Shown: positions 1 to 7,900 of the stretch, piece by piece
How positions within the stretch are numbered: position 1 is the first letter of the stretch
Layout of the letters: each line of letters opens with the position of its first letter
Origin: Streptomyces scabichelini
GTDB taxonomy: Bacteria; Actinomycetota; Actinomycetes; Streptomycetales; Streptomycetaceae
Assembly: GCF_011045015.1 (NCBI RefSeq)
Contig: NZ_JAAKZY010000038.1
Location: 1-60,337, forward strand
Length of the DNA stretch: 60,337 nucleotides
Direction: 5' to 3'
Translations under genes and position numbers: made by a program
The notes under the pieces: generated by a model
What the model was told of the DNA's origin: nothing
The model's database searches: none
The model's input: only the letters and a program-made list of their open reading frames with translations

Positions 1-364
1 GCGCAGGAGCGGATCTCTGCTCGGGGACGCGGGGTTCGGGCTCCGGCTGAGGCGGGTTGGGCGTCTCGCTGGGGTTCCGGTGGGCGGGCGGCTGCCCGCC
101 GGGGACGTTGGTCGAGGTGGGATTGGTGGCGCCGACGTCGGCTGGGTTGTCCTCCTTGGCGGGAGGTATTCGTTTCTGCGCTGCCTCGCCGTCACGCGTC
201 GCGGGCCTGCCCACGGGGCGCAACGCGGCCAGACGGCTTCCCTCGGTCGTCTCCTGCTCGCCGCCCGCGGGCGGCTCCGGCTTGTTGCGGGGCGTGAACC
301 AGCCGCCCTCGCCGCTGCCCCCTGAAGTGCCGTTGTCCGCCGACGTGGTGGTCGGAGCGTCCAT
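1..364 (-). CDS. Proline-rich protein, N-terminal part only
   Basis: This reading frame starts at an ATG read leftward from position 364 and stays open to the window edge, so only the first 121 residues are visible. The start has a good ribosome binding site (GAGGCGAGG about 6 bases upstream). The visible part is low complexity, rich in Pro, Gly, Glu, Thr and Ala, and predicted disordered. It begins MDAPTTTSADNGTSGG and later carries Pro-Glu-Pro repeats. No domain, signal peptide or membrane segment is seen. Such leaders occur on many Streptomyces membrane and regulatory proteins, so the function must lie beyond the edge. I do not recognise the gene. Codon bias and the start signal make it a likely real gene. 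Confidence 0.6.
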   Translation of the reverse strand, partial: MDAPTTTSADNGTSGGSGEGGWFTPRNKPEPPAGGEQETTEGSRLAALRPVGRPATRDGEAAQKRIPPAKEDNPADVGATNPTSTNVPGGQPPAHRNPSETPNPPQPEPEPRVPEQRSAPA

Positions 365-791
365 GGTGTGCCTCGCCTCGAACATCTTTCGGTCGGTCTG
401 CGCACTTCCTCGATCGGAAGATGCCTGCTTTCCCCCGCAGACGGCTTGCTTTTCCGTTCTGTCCTGTCGGCCAATGCGGCCATATTCAAGTCCGGAATCC
501 TGCAACTACGGACAAGTAAGGCAAGAATGTGACATTGGCCGCACTACCGTCATCGCAGCGTCCCATCCCTCACCAACACCCGGCCGCATTACGGAGAATG
601 CGGGTCTTCGATCTTTCCGTCCCGTTAGGCTGCGTTGACCTGCACTCGTTCCCCGCAGGACGCGCGCGCGACACGTGCGCACATCACACCGGACACGAAC
701 CGGAGTCGACCATACCGGTCACCGTCCGCCGCACAAGTCCCCTGTTCCTTGCGCCCCGAATTAACAGGGACCGGGGCATCAATTCCTTCAA
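365..791. other. Intergenic region with inverted repeats
   Basis: There is no convincing gene here; the open frames are short and lack typical codon bias. The region should hold the promoter of the leftward proline-rich gene and the 3' end of the HAD gene. Two symmetric elements are visible. CGGCCAATG near 470-478 is matched by CATTGGCCG at 533-541, and CCGCATT (584-590) is matched by AATGCGG (597-603). They could be operators or weak hairpins. Base composition is less GC-rich than in the flanking genes. Confidence 0.4.
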
Positions 792-1424
792 TTACCGGGT
801 GCGCCGGACCAGTTCATAGGCATCCAACAGATCCCGCCCCACGTAGGAGTGCATGGCCAGACCCGCCAGATGCTGATCCGCATTGACGGCGACGGATACC
901 GGAACTGCCCCGAACAGGTCCTTGTCCGACATCGAGTCCCCGTACGCAATACAGTCCGCCCGCCCCAATCCGAACTCCGCGCAGAGCCGGTCCGCGATCT
1001 GCACCTTGGCCGCGGCGCTCAGAATCCCCGACGGATTCACGGGCTCGGTGAACGGCACGGAAGGGAAGCGTGAACCGTAGGCCGCATGCGCACCCCATTC
1101 CGTCAACCGCTCCACGAAGAACGACGGCGAGAGCGAGACGACGGCGCAGTAGTCGCCGCTCCCCCTGATATCCGCCCAGACGTCCTCGATGCCGGACAGC
1201 CAAGGCGCCCCTGAGAAGGCCGCCGCCACATGCGCCTCGGTGAGGTCCGTCCAGAGAGCATGCACCAGCGTCGCGTACTCCCGCGGGCTTATGCGTCCCG
1301 CGCCGACCGCCTCGTCGAGTGCCACGGTCTCGGCTTCCAGCCCGAGCTGCCGGGAGATCTCCACGGGCGCCGAGCTGCCATGCAGCAACGTCCCGTCCAG
1401 ATCGAAGAGATGAAGTCTCGCCAT
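792..1424 (-). CDS. HAD-superfamily (subclass IB, SerB-like) phosphatase
   Basis: This 210-residue cytoplasmic protein has the full set of HAD motifs. Motif I is DLDGT at residues 8-12 (nucleophile and acid Asp). Motif II is the SLS near residue 97. Motif III is the Lys in AAAKVQ. Motif IV is GDSMSDKDLF near residue 163. The helical cap between motifs I and II fits subclass IB, the group of phosphoserine phosphatase and related small-molecule phosphatases. The true substrate cannot be read from sequence. The gene is divergent from the membrane protein gene at 1492. Family assignment is firm; calling it phosphoserine phosphatase would be over-specific. Confidence 0.85.
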   Translation of the reverse strand: MARLHLFDLDGTLLHGSSAPVEISRQLGLEAETVALDEAVGAGRISPREYATLVHALWTDLTEAHVAAAFSGAPWLSGIEDVWADIRGSGDYCAVVSLSPSFFVERLTEWGAHAAYGSRFPSVPFTEPVNPSGILSAAAKVQIADRLCAEFGLGRADCIAYGDSMSDKDLFGAVPVSVAVNADQHLAGLAMHSYVGRDLLDAYELVRRTR

Positions 1425-1491
1425 GTACGCCGAGGCTAGTACGAGGGGTTACTCCCGCTGTCAGACGTCCTCGCGGCTCCCGCCCGGCACG

Positions 1492-2037
1492 GTGTTTCAC
1501 GTGAAACTAACCCGCCCCGCTCGCCGGGCCACCCTCGTTGTCCATGTAGCCGCTTCCGCTTGCTGGCTCGGGCTCACGCTCGGGCTGCTCGCGCTCGGGA
1601 TCACCGCGACCACCACCGGTTCCGCGATGACCGTGGAGGCCGCCGTCCGCGCCATGAAGCTCTTCGCCGACTGGCTGCTGCTCCCCCTCGCGTTCCTTAC
1701 CTTCCTCAGCGGTCTGGTGCTGTCCCTGGGCACCCCGTGGGGTCTGGCGAGGCACCGATGGGTCTACACGAAGTTCTGGCTGACCCTGGTCACGATGACC
1801 GCCACAGTCTTCGTGCTGCGGCCGGGGGTCAACTCCGCGGTCGCCGCCGTCTCCGCGGGCGGACCGCTGCCCGACGTCAGCGAGGTACTGGCCGGACCGA
1901 TCGTCTCGCTGTCCGCATACGTCTTCATGACGGTGATCTCGGTCCTCAAGCCATGGGGGCTGACTCGGCGTGGTCAAAATCTGCGTTCGGCTGCCCGGAA
2001 ACCGGTGGACGCCGAGGGCGCCCGTCAGACAGCCTGA
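1492..2037 (+). CDS. Four-helix integral membrane protein, DUF2269-like
   Basis: The frame is open from 1423, but that start would overlap the divergent HAD gene. The GTG codons at 1492 or 1501, which lie in a parS site, are better starts and give about 180 residues. Four hydrophobic segments are visible at roughly residues 14-38, 60-80, 92-110 and 133-152, with a conserved-looking HVAASACWLG in helix 1 and a WVYTKFW segment in helix 3. The overall pattern resembles the DUF2269 family of small membrane proteins of unknown function. The C-terminal tail is short, basic and cytoplasmic. It is followed closely by the acetyltransferase gene, possibly co-transcribed. The family call is from memory and tentative; the membrane topology is clear. 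Confidence 0.6.
   Translation: MFHVKLTRPARRATLVVHVAASACWLGLTLGLLALGITATTTGSAMTVEAAVRAMKLFADWLLLPLAFLTFLSGLVLSLGTPWGLARHRWVYTKFWLTLVTMTATVFVLRPGVNSAVAAVSAGGPLPDVSEVLAGPIVSLSAYVFMTVISVLKPWGLTRRGQNLRSAARKPVDAEGARQTA
1494..1507. other. parS: parS site (perfect GTTTCACGTGAAAC)
   Basis: This is an exact copy of the ParB-binding 14-mer. It overlaps the probable translation start of the downstream membrane protein: GTG codons at 1492 and 1501 both lie in or at the edge of the site. Confidence 0.93.
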
Positions 2038-2066
2038 CCAGCGTGCCGACTCCTTCCCCCGCCGCC

Positions 2067-2909
2067 ATGCCCATCCGCCGTCTGACGCCTCGTGACCTCG
2101 CCGCCTGCGCCGACTTGTCCGAGAACCGGGGCTGGCCCCGTGAGGAACACAAGTGGGGTCTGCTGCTGGCGGCGGGCACGGGCTATGGCATCGACGACCC
2201 GGACGGCGGCCTCGTCAGCGCCTGCGTCGTGACCTCGTACGGACCACGGGAGCGCCCCGACCTCGCCGGGATCGGCATGGTGCTGGTCGCCGAGCGGTAC
2301 GCCCGCCAGGGCATCGGCCGCCGCCTGATGCGGCACGTCATCGCAGAACTGGGCGACACCCCGCTGACCTTGCACGCGACACCGTACGGCCACCCGCTCT
2401 ACGAGGAACTGGGCTTCAAGACCACCGGCCGGGCCGAGATGGTCTGCGGGCACTTCACACCCGGTGGGCCGGAGCCCGAGGCCACGACGCGTGCGGCCAC
2501 CGCCGGGGATGTCCCCGCGATCCTCCGTCTCGACGAGGAGGTGTTCGGCACCGACCGCACACACATGATCACGCGACTGCCCGCCTTCGCCGACCAACTG
2601 CGCGTGGCCGAGGACGACGGCCGGATCACCGGCTACGCGGCCGCCTGGCCCAACCTGGACAACCATGTCGTGGGCCCACTGATCGCCCGGGACACGGAGA
2701 CGGCAAAGGCGCTCATCGCCTCGCTGGCTGCTCACACCGACCGCATGCTGCGCACCGACATCGACGTACGGCACGAGGAACTGCTGACGTGGGTCAAGGA
2801 ACGCGGTCTCGTCTCCATGGGCTTCAACGCCGTCATGACGTACGGCATCGTGGAGCTCCCCGGCGACTGGACGCGCCGGTTCGCTCCGCTGACTGTGGCG
2901 GCGGGCTAG
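2067..2909 (+). CDS. GNAT-family N-acetyltransferase with duplicated domain
   Basis: The frame is open much further upstream, but the protein-like sequence starts at the ATG at 2067 (MPIRRLTPRDLAACADL), giving 280 residues; a GTG at 2043 is an alternative. The N-terminal half is a GNAT domain with the acetyl-CoA pyrophosphate loop RYARQGIGRRLM near residues 77-88 and the YEELGF segment typical of the fold's end. The second half (about 140-280) looks like a degenerate second GNAT module (ATAGDVPAILRLDEEVFG). Two-module GNATs are known in actinomycetes; the acceptor is unknown. It starts 29 bases after the upstream membrane gene ends, without a strong ribosome binding site, so translational coupling is possible. 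Confidence 0.8.
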   Translation: MPIRRLTPRDLAACADLSENRGWPREEHKWGLLLAAGTGYGIDDPDGGLVSACVVTSYGPRERPDLAGIGMVLVAERYARQGIGRRLMRHVIAELGDTPLTLHATPYGHPLYEELGFKTTGRAEMVCGHFTPGGPEPEATTRAATAGDVPAILRLDEEVFGTDRTHMITRLPAFADQLRVAEDDGRITGYAAAWPNLDNHVVGPLIARDTETAKALIASLAAHTDRMLRTDIDVRHEELLTWVKERGLVSMGFNAVMTYGIVELPGDWTRRFAPLTVAAG

Positions 2910-2945
2910 ACGAGGCTTGCAGGACGGTTGCGTGGGGGCGGGGCC

Positions 2946-3019
2946 GGTTCTGGCCCCGCGATCGACTACGTCGCGCACGCGCGGTTCTGGCCCCGCGATC
3001 CACCACGTCGGGCACGCGG
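2946..3019. repeat. 37-bp tandem duplication
   Basis: Two adjacent copies of a 37-base unit (2946-2982 and 2983-3019) share the beginning GGTTCTGGCCCCGCGATC and differ at only a few positions. They fill the gap between the converging GNAT and MFS genes. No coding role is seen. The most likely origin is slippage; the repeat is a potential typing marker. Confidence 0.8.
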
Positions 3020-3035
3020 TGTCCCGGGCCACCGG

Positions 3036-4256
3036 TCAGTGATGGGTGGCGGTCTTCTGTTCGGCCTTCTGTTCGGCCGGCTCTGCGGACGCCACGACGA
3101 GGCTCGGGCCGTCGGTGCGGCGCTCCAGGGCGGCCGACAGGACGGCGAGCACCAGGGCCGCGGCGGCGAGGGCGGCGCCGACCCAGTTCGGGGCGGTGTA
3201 GCCCAGGCCGGCCGCGATGACGAGGCCACCGAGCCAGGCCGAGAGGGCGTTACCGAGGTTGAAGGCGCCGATGTTCACGGCCGAGGCCAGCGTCGGGGCG
3301 CCGTGCGCGTGGTCGAGGACCCGCTTCTGGAGCGGTGGCACGGAGGCGAATCCGAGGGCACCGATCAGCGCGATGGTCACGGCGGCCGCGATCTTGTTGT
3401 GCGCAGTGAGCGTGAACAGGGCGAGTACAACGGCGAGGGCGCCCAGGGAGACGTACAGCATCGGCATCAGGGCGCGGTCGGCGAACCTGCCTCCGACGAG
3501 GTTGCCGCCCACCATGCCGAGGCCGAAGAGAACGAGAAGCCAGGTGACAGAGCCGTCGGCGAAACCGGCGACGTGCGTCATCATCGGCGCGATGTAGGTG
3601 ATCGCCGCGAAGACACCGCCGAAACCGAGGACGGTCATCGCCATGGCGAGCAGCACCTGGACGTTCTTGAACGCGGCCAGTTCGTGGCGCAGGTGCACGC
3701 CCTCCGCCTTGGGCAGGTCGGGGACGAGTTTGGCGACACCGGCCAGGCCGGCGACGCCCAGGGCGGCGACTGCGGCGAAGGTGACGCGCCAGCCGACGGA
3801 CTGGCCGAGGAGCGTGCCGAGCGGCACACCGACGACGTTGGCGACGGTCAGACCGGTGAACATCATCGCGATGGCCCCGGCCTTCTTGTCGGGCGCCACA
3901 AGTTCCGCGGCGACGACCGAGCCGATGCCGAAGAAGGCGCCGTGGGCGAGCGAGGCGACCACACGGCCGATCAGCATGACGGCGAAAACGGGGGCGACGG
4001 CGGAGAGCAGGTTGCCGACGATGAACAGACCCATCAGCAGCATCAGCATCCGCTTCCGGGACACCTTGGTGCCGAGGACGGTCATGATCGGGGCGCCGAA
4101 CATGACGCCGAGCGCGTAGCCGGTCACGAGGTAGCCGGCAGTGGGGATGGAGACCCCGAAGTCTCCCGCGACCTCGGGCAGCAAGCCCATGATCACGAAC
4201 TCGGTGGTTCCGATGCCGAAGGCCCCGATCGCGAGGGCCAGAAGCGCGAGAGGCAT
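3036..4256 (-). CDS. MFS drug/sugar exporter, DHA1 (AraJ/CmlR-like)
   Basis: A 406-residue inner-membrane transporter with about twelve hydrophobic helices. The first helix contains the GTTEFVIMGLLP element typical of AraJ/CmlR-like DHA1 transporters, and a motif-A-like loop (TKVSRKRM) follows helix 2. I use the ATG at 4256 because the hydrophobic protein starts there; GGAAGG lies upstream. The frame stays open to 4292. The gene is divergent from a MarR regulator, an arrangement in which MarR usually represses both genes until a ligand binds. The substrate is probably a toxic small molecule, but this is inference. The C-terminus carries a short hydrophilic tail with repeated EQK. Confidence 0.87.
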   Translation of the reverse strand: MPLALLALAIGAFGIGTTEFVIMGLLPEVAGDFGVSIPTAGYLVTGYALGVMFGAPIMTVLGTKVSRKRMLMLLMGLFIVGNLLSAVAPVFAVMLIGRVVASLAHGAFFGIGSVVAAELVAPDKKAGAIAMMFTGLTVANVVGVPLGTLLGQSVGWRVTFAAVAALGVAGLAGVAKLVPDLPKAEGVHLRHELAAFKNVQVLLAMAMTVLGFGGVFAAITYIAPMMTHVAGFADGSVTWLLVLFGLGMVGGNLVGGRFADRALMPMLYVSLGALAVVLALFTLTAHNKIAAAVTIALIGALGFASVPPLQKRVLDHAHGAPTLASAVNIGAFNLGNALSAWLGGLVIAAGLGYTAPNWVGAALAAAALVLAVLSAALERRTDGPSLVVASAEPAEQKAEQKTATHH

Positions 4257-4312
4257 GGGTGGGTACACCTTCCCAGACGATTGCAGTAGCACTTAGCGTG
4301 CGAACACAATAG

Positions 4313-4335
4313 TTGCATACGCTCTATACCTGCAA
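4313..4335. promoter_or_regulatory. Candidate MarR operator in the divergent promoter
   Basis: In the 140-base gap between the MFS and MarR genes, TTGCA (4313-4317) is matched by TGCAA (4331-4335) around an AT-richer core. A MarR-type dimer commonly binds such spaced inverted repeats over the promoters. Seen in sequence; the binding is inferred. Confidence 0.45.
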
Positions 4336-4396
4336 ACGCGGTCTATTGCGCTCGTGGTCTACCCTTGTGTCAGCCGCTCCGGGACGGAGAAAAGCC

Positions 4397-4867
4397 ATGA
4401 CAGCGACGGACCCCGCGCTCACCGCCCTCGCCCAGGGCTGGTGCGCCCTCTCCCTGCTCCACGGGAGGATCGAGGCCCACATCGAACGCGCCCTGCAGAC
4501 CAAGCACGGCCTGAGCGTGCGCGAGTACTCCCTGCTCGACGTACTCAGCCGCCAACACGACGGCGACGGCGGACACCTGCAGATGAAGCAGGTCGCCGAC
4601 GCGGTCGTGCTCAGCCAGAGCGCCACCACCCGCCTGGTAACCCGGCTCGAGGACCGGGGACTCCTCTCGCGCTACCTGTGCCCGACCGACCGCCGTGGCA
4701 TCTACACGAACGTCACCGAGGCGGGTCTCAAGCTCCTCGAAGAGGCGCGTCCCACCAACGACGCCGCCCTGCGTGAGGCACTCGACGAAGCCGCCAGGAA
4801 CCCCGAACTGGCCCCGCTGGTCCGGGTCGTGGAGTCGGTGAGCGCGTCCACGCCTGCGCCCGTCTAG
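4397..4867 (+). CDS. MarR-family transcriptional regulator
   Basis: A 156-residue winged-helix regulator. The ATG at 4397 has a clear GGAGA ribosome binding site, so the longer frame from 4313 is not used. The winged HTH is visible at about residues 60-100 (QVADAVVLSQSATTRLV, followed by the wing around DRRGIYTN), flanked by helices at both ends for dimerisation. It is divergent from an MFS exporter gene with a shared operator-like inverted repeat, so it probably represses the exporter and itself and responds to a transported compound. The GNAT gene 39 bases downstream may be in the same transcript. Confidence 0.88.
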   Translation: MTATDPALTALAQGWCALSLLHGRIEAHIERALQTKHGLSVREYSLLDVLSRQHDGDGGHLQMKQVADAVVLSQSATTRLVTRLEDRGLLSRYLCPTDRRGIYTNVTEAGLKLLEEARPTNDAALREALDEAARNPELAPLVRVVESVSASTPAPV

Positions 4868-4906
4868 GACGGGCCTTCGCAGGACGTGCCCGCATAGGCT
4901 GCTGAC

Positions 4907-5359
4907 ATGGGAGACCTTGAGATACGGCCGGCTGACGCGGACGACGTTCCCGCCATCGTCGCGATGCTCGCTGACGACCCGTTGGGCGCCCAGCGCGAGT
5001 CACCGGACGACCTGACCCCGTACCTGACCGCGCTGGACCGCCTGAGGAGCGACCCGAACCAGCACCTGGTCGTCGCCGTACGCGAGGGCCGCCTCGTCGG
5101 CACCCTCCAGCTCACGATCATCCCCGGCCTGTCCCGCAAGGGAGCAACCCGCTCAATCATCGAAGGGGTCCGCGTTCACGCCGACGAGCGCGGCAGCGGC
5201 CTGGGTACCCGGCTCATCGAGTGGGCCATCGACCAATCCCGAAGCGAAGGCTGCCAGTTGGTCCAGCTGACCTCCGACGCCACCCGCACCGATGCCCACC
5301 GGTTCTACGAACGGCTCGGGTTCACGGCCTCACACGTCGGGTTCAAGCTTCCCCTCTGA
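4907..5359 (+). CDS. GNAT-family N-acetyltransferase
   Basis: A 150-residue single-domain GNAT, close to the family minimum. It begins EIRPADADDVPAIVAML, a typical first strand and helix. The acetyl-CoA binding loop is RGSGLGTRLIEWA near residue 97, and the C-terminal RFYERLGF motif is intact. The product is cytoplasmic and the acceptor unknown; similar proteins modify amino groups of small metabolites or antibiotics. It lies just downstream of the MarR gene, so co-regulation with the MFS exporter is plausible. It ends before a parS-centred palindrome that probably terminates transcription. Confidence 0.85.
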   Translation: MGDLEIRPADADDVPAIVAMLADDPLGAQRESPDDLTPYLTALDRLRSDPNQHLVVAVREGRLVGTLQLTIIPGLSRKGATRSIIEGVRVHADERGSGLGTRLIEWAIDQSRSEGCQLVQLTSDATRTDAHRFYERLGFTASHVGFKLPL

Positions 5360-5391
5360 GGCGGAAGCGCATGATGGGTGTCTCACGTTAT

Positions 5392-5425
5392 GGAGCGCCA
5401 TGTTTCACGTGAAACATGGCGCTCC
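5392..5425. terminator. 34-bp perfect palindrome centred on parS
   Basis: The parS core at 5402-5415 is extended on both sides so that 5392-5425 is a perfect palindrome (arms GGAGCGCCATGTTTCAC and its complement). It lies between the converging GNAT and serine hydrolase genes, where a bidirectional terminator is expected. As RNA it would form a 15-17 bp hairpin, but there is no U-tract. Confidence 0.65.
5402..5415. other. parS: parS site (perfect)
   Basis: Exact GTTTCACGTGAAAC at the centre of the 34-bp palindrome between two converging genes. Confidence 0.95.
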
Positions 5426-5477
5426 TCGTCCTACCGACGCTCTCGTCACGCAGGACGCCACCCGTCCGACGCTGCGG

Positions 5478-6863
5478 CTAGCTGATCCCCCGCCATCCCT
5501 CGGGGTCCACTCCACCCGGCACCGGTGCTCCCTCGTCGTACGGCTGCCGCGTGAAGACGAACGACCCGAGGTCCAGGTGACTCACCGACCCGTCGGGGTG
5601 CCGCACGGCCCGCAGAACCTCGCCCGCGTAATAGCCGTCGAGCCCCGTCCATGTCCCGTCACCGTTCGCCCGGAAGCGCGAGCGACGCCCATTGCCCGAC
5701 AAGGGTCCTAGCGAGACGCCACCATGGGCCGTGAGCCGCATCGCGGAGGCCTGCGTGCCCCAATACCACGGCCCTGCCAACTCCAGTACGGATCCGTCGA
5801 CTTCGGGCAATGGCCGCCACGGCTCAGGAAACCGGGGCTCGGCCTCGGCGACGATGCGTACGAGGTCTGCGGCGACCGTCGTCACCAGCGGGCCCGAGGT
5901 GCAATTGGCGAGCACGACGGCGGCCAGATCGTCCTCGACGCTGACCACAAGACCGGCGAGGAAGCCCGGCAGGGACCCCGAATGCCCCACGAGAATCCGC
6001 CCGTCCCGGTGCTGGATCTGCATGCCGAGGCCATAGGCCGTACCGGCCGCCACCTCCGCGGCTTCGGGCGGCGCGGCAGGCGTACGCATCTCCAGCACGG
6101 ACTGCGCGCTCAGCACACGGTCGTCTCCCTTGCCCAGGAAGGCAGCAAAGCGCGCCAGATCACCTGTGGTCGACCAGAGCTGACCGGCCGACGCCATCCG
6201 GCCCAGATCCTCGGTGGGCTCCGGCAGCATCACGTCCGCCCACGGATGCACGGCCCAGCCGCCTGCATGCGGTGCCTGCGGACGACCGCTCGTACGTTGC
6301 AGCCCCAGCGGTTCGAGCACCTCGCGCCGCAGGACCTCCTCCCAGGGGGCGCCCCTCAGCTCCTCGACCAGTGCGCCCAGCAAGGTATAGCCGGGGTTCG
6401 AGTAATGGTGGCGCCGCCCCACGGGGTGCCGCTGCGGCTGCTCACCCAGCACGTCGGCGAGTTCGGGGCGCAGGGATCCCGGCGTACGCTCCCACCAGGG
6501 CGCGGGCGACTCGGCCGCCAATCCGCCCGTATGCGCGAGCAGTTCGGCGATCGTCGCCTCTCCCGCCCCTGTGCCCGGCAGGTGCTTCTCCAGCGGATCG
6601 CCCAGGTCCAGCATCCCCTCGTCGCGCAGCCGCAGCACCAGTACCGCGGTGAACGTCTTGGTGATCGACCCGATCCGGTACTGCACGTTCTGGTCCGGCC
6701 CGTGCCCGTCCACCGATGTGCGCGCCCCGTGCCACACCGCCTCCTCGCCCCGCACGACCGCCGCCACCAGCGACGGCGCCCGACCCTCTGCCTGAGCGGT
6801 GGCGATACGGTGCAGCAGAGCCCGGCGCGTACCGGGCAGCAACTCTTCCTGAGATGTCGTCAT
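5478..6863 (-). CDS. Serine hydrolase, class C beta-lactamase/PBP4* family
   Basis: A 461-residue protein with the three active-site motifs of the family: SITK at residues 66-69 (nucleophile Ser66, Lys69), YSN at 154-156 and HSG at 294-296. The last replaces KTG and is common in esterase or peptidase members. No clear N-terminal signal peptide is present, so it is probably cytoplasmic or exported by another route. The catalytic domain ends near residue 345. A beta-rich C-terminal extension (about 350-445) resembles the lipocalin-like domains often fused to these hydrolases. It may act as an esterase, D-aminopeptidase or amidase; I do not assign resistance. It converges on the GNAT gene across a parS palindrome. 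Confidence 0.86.
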   Translation of the reverse strand: MTTSQEELLPGTRRALLHRIATAQAEGRAPSLVAAVVRGEEAVWHGARTSVDGHGPDQNVQYRIGSITKTFTAVLVLRLRDEGMLDLGDPLEKHLPGTGAGEATIAELLAHTGGLAAESPAPWWERTPGSLRPELADVLGEQPQRHPVGRRHHYSNPGYTLLGALVEELRGAPWEEVLRREVLEPLGLQRTSGRPQAPHAGGWAVHPWADVMLPEPTEDLGRMASAGQLWSTTGDLARFAAFLGKGDDRVLSAQSVLEMRTPAAPPEAAEVAAGTAYGLGMQIQHRDGRILVGHSGSLPGFLAGLVVSVEDDLAAVVLANCTSGPLVTTVAADLVRIVAEAEPRFPEPWRPLPEVDGSVLELAGPWYWGTQASAMRLTAHGGVSLGPLSGNGRRSRFRANGDGTWTGLDGYYAGEVLRAVRHPDGSVSHLDLGSFVFTRQPYDEGAPVPGGVDPEGWRGIS

Positions 6864-6939
6864 GAGCCCAGTCCACCCCGCCGGACGCCGCGCGTCGAGC
6901 TCATTCAGCCACGCTATGAGGGATGCCGTGGAGCACCGG

Positions 6940-7551
6940 TTACCGCAGGCGTCGCGCTCGCGGGACGGTGTCGCGGGTGTGGTGTGTGCCGGCAGGGGCG
7001 GGAGCGGTTCGTGGGCGGGTTTCGTTGATCAGGACCGTCCAGTTGTGGTCGAGGAGCCTGGCGATGTCGTCGGGCTGGTAGTAGTCACGGGGGTCGAAGC
7101 CCTGTTCCGGGCGTGGGGCCAGGTCGGCGAGGTCGTGGGTGGAGAAGAGCAGCGTGCCGCCGGGTGCGACGGCGTCCAGCAGGCCGCGCAGCGCGGTGTG
7201 GTCCGGCTGGTGTGGGAGCGGGAAGTAGTGGGCGGACACAAGGTCGAACGCGCCGACTGGGGGTGGCGTGCTGGTCAGGTCGGCCTGTGTCCACGCCACG
7301 CGGCCGGTGAAGTCCGTGGCTGCCGCGGCTGCTGCGGCGGCGCGTTGCAGGGCGGCCTGTGAGATGTCGACCGCGGTGACCTGCCAACCGCGCCGGGCCA
7401 GCCAGAGTGCGTCGGCGCCTTCACCGCACCCCACGTCGAGCGCTTGCCCTGGCGGTAGGTCGGTGACCTCAGTGACGAGCACTCCATTGGGTGCGCCGCT
7501 GAAGACCCGGTCGCGGCTGCGATACATCTCGTCCCAGGACTGTTTGTCCAT
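6940..7551 (-). CDS. Class I SAM-dependent methyltransferase
   Basis: A 203-residue protein starting at the ATG at 7551 (MDKQSWDEMYRSRD), which follows a GAGGAC ribosome binding site. The Rossmann SAM-binding loop LDVGCGEGADALWLA lies near residues 37-51. The acidic residue ending strand 2 is in VTAVDIS. Motif IV is around AFDLVSAHYFPLP, and the post-motif APGGTLLFSTH follows. It resembles the UbiE/TehB-like group of small-molecule methyltransferases, in which TehB gives tellurite resistance, but the substrate cannot be assigned. The basic C-terminal tail is probably disordered. The start codons of this gene and the serine hydrolase show two separate leftward genes with a 76-base gap. Confidence 0.83.
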   Translation of the reverse strand: MDKQSWDEMYRSRDRVFSGAPNGVLVTEVTDLPPGQALDVGCGEGADALWLARRGWQVTAVDISQAALQRAAAAAAAATDFTGRVAWTQADLTSTPPPVGAFDLVSAHYFPLPHQPDHTALRGLLDAVAPGGTLLFSTHDLADLAPRPEQGFDPRDYYQPDDIARLLDHNWTVLINETRPRTAPAPAGTHHTRDTVPRARRLR

Positions 7552-7582
7552 GTGTCCTCGCACTAGGTACCGGAGTCAGAGG

Positions 7583-7837
7583 TCAGGAATCGGCCGCCAC
7601 CGACCCTCGCTCACACGAGGGGGGCCACTCGCTGTACATCGTCCTCCTCGGCTTCAGGGCGGAGTGTAGGGTCTCGCCACCGATGACATGTCGATCTTCT
7701 GTGACCTGCTGGTTCTCTGTTGTCACCGCAATGCCATCCAAGATCAGTCTCAGATCGATGCCATTTCCTCGGCGGAACGATGAGTCTGCGGCTGAGCCAT
7801 CGAGCACGAGGACTACATGTGAGCTCAGATCGCGCAC
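7583..7837 (-). CDS. Uncertain small ORF of unknown function
   Basis: An 84-codon frame with a GTG start in the 350-base gap before the RibD/DHFR-like gene. Its translation has a plausible beta-rich pattern (VVLVLDGSAADSSF, then GNGIDLRLILDGIAV) and ends in a Ser/Arg-rich stretch. It is less GC-biased at third positions than its neighbours, and I see no good ribosome binding site. It may be a decayed gene, a recently acquired ORFan or chance. An overlapping frame on the opposite strand (7683-7913) looks less protein-like. Apart from this frame I see nothing clear in 7564-7900. Confidence 0.25.
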   Translation of the reverse strand: MRDLSSHVVLVLDGSAADSSFRRGNGIDLRLILDGIAVTTENQQVTEDRHVIGGETLHSALKPRRTMYSEWPPSCERGSVAADS

Positions 7838-7900
7838 CGATGAGTTTCCCGCGCTGCGCCGGTCTGTACGCGTGAGACCGACTCACGGAAGGCTGGCCCC

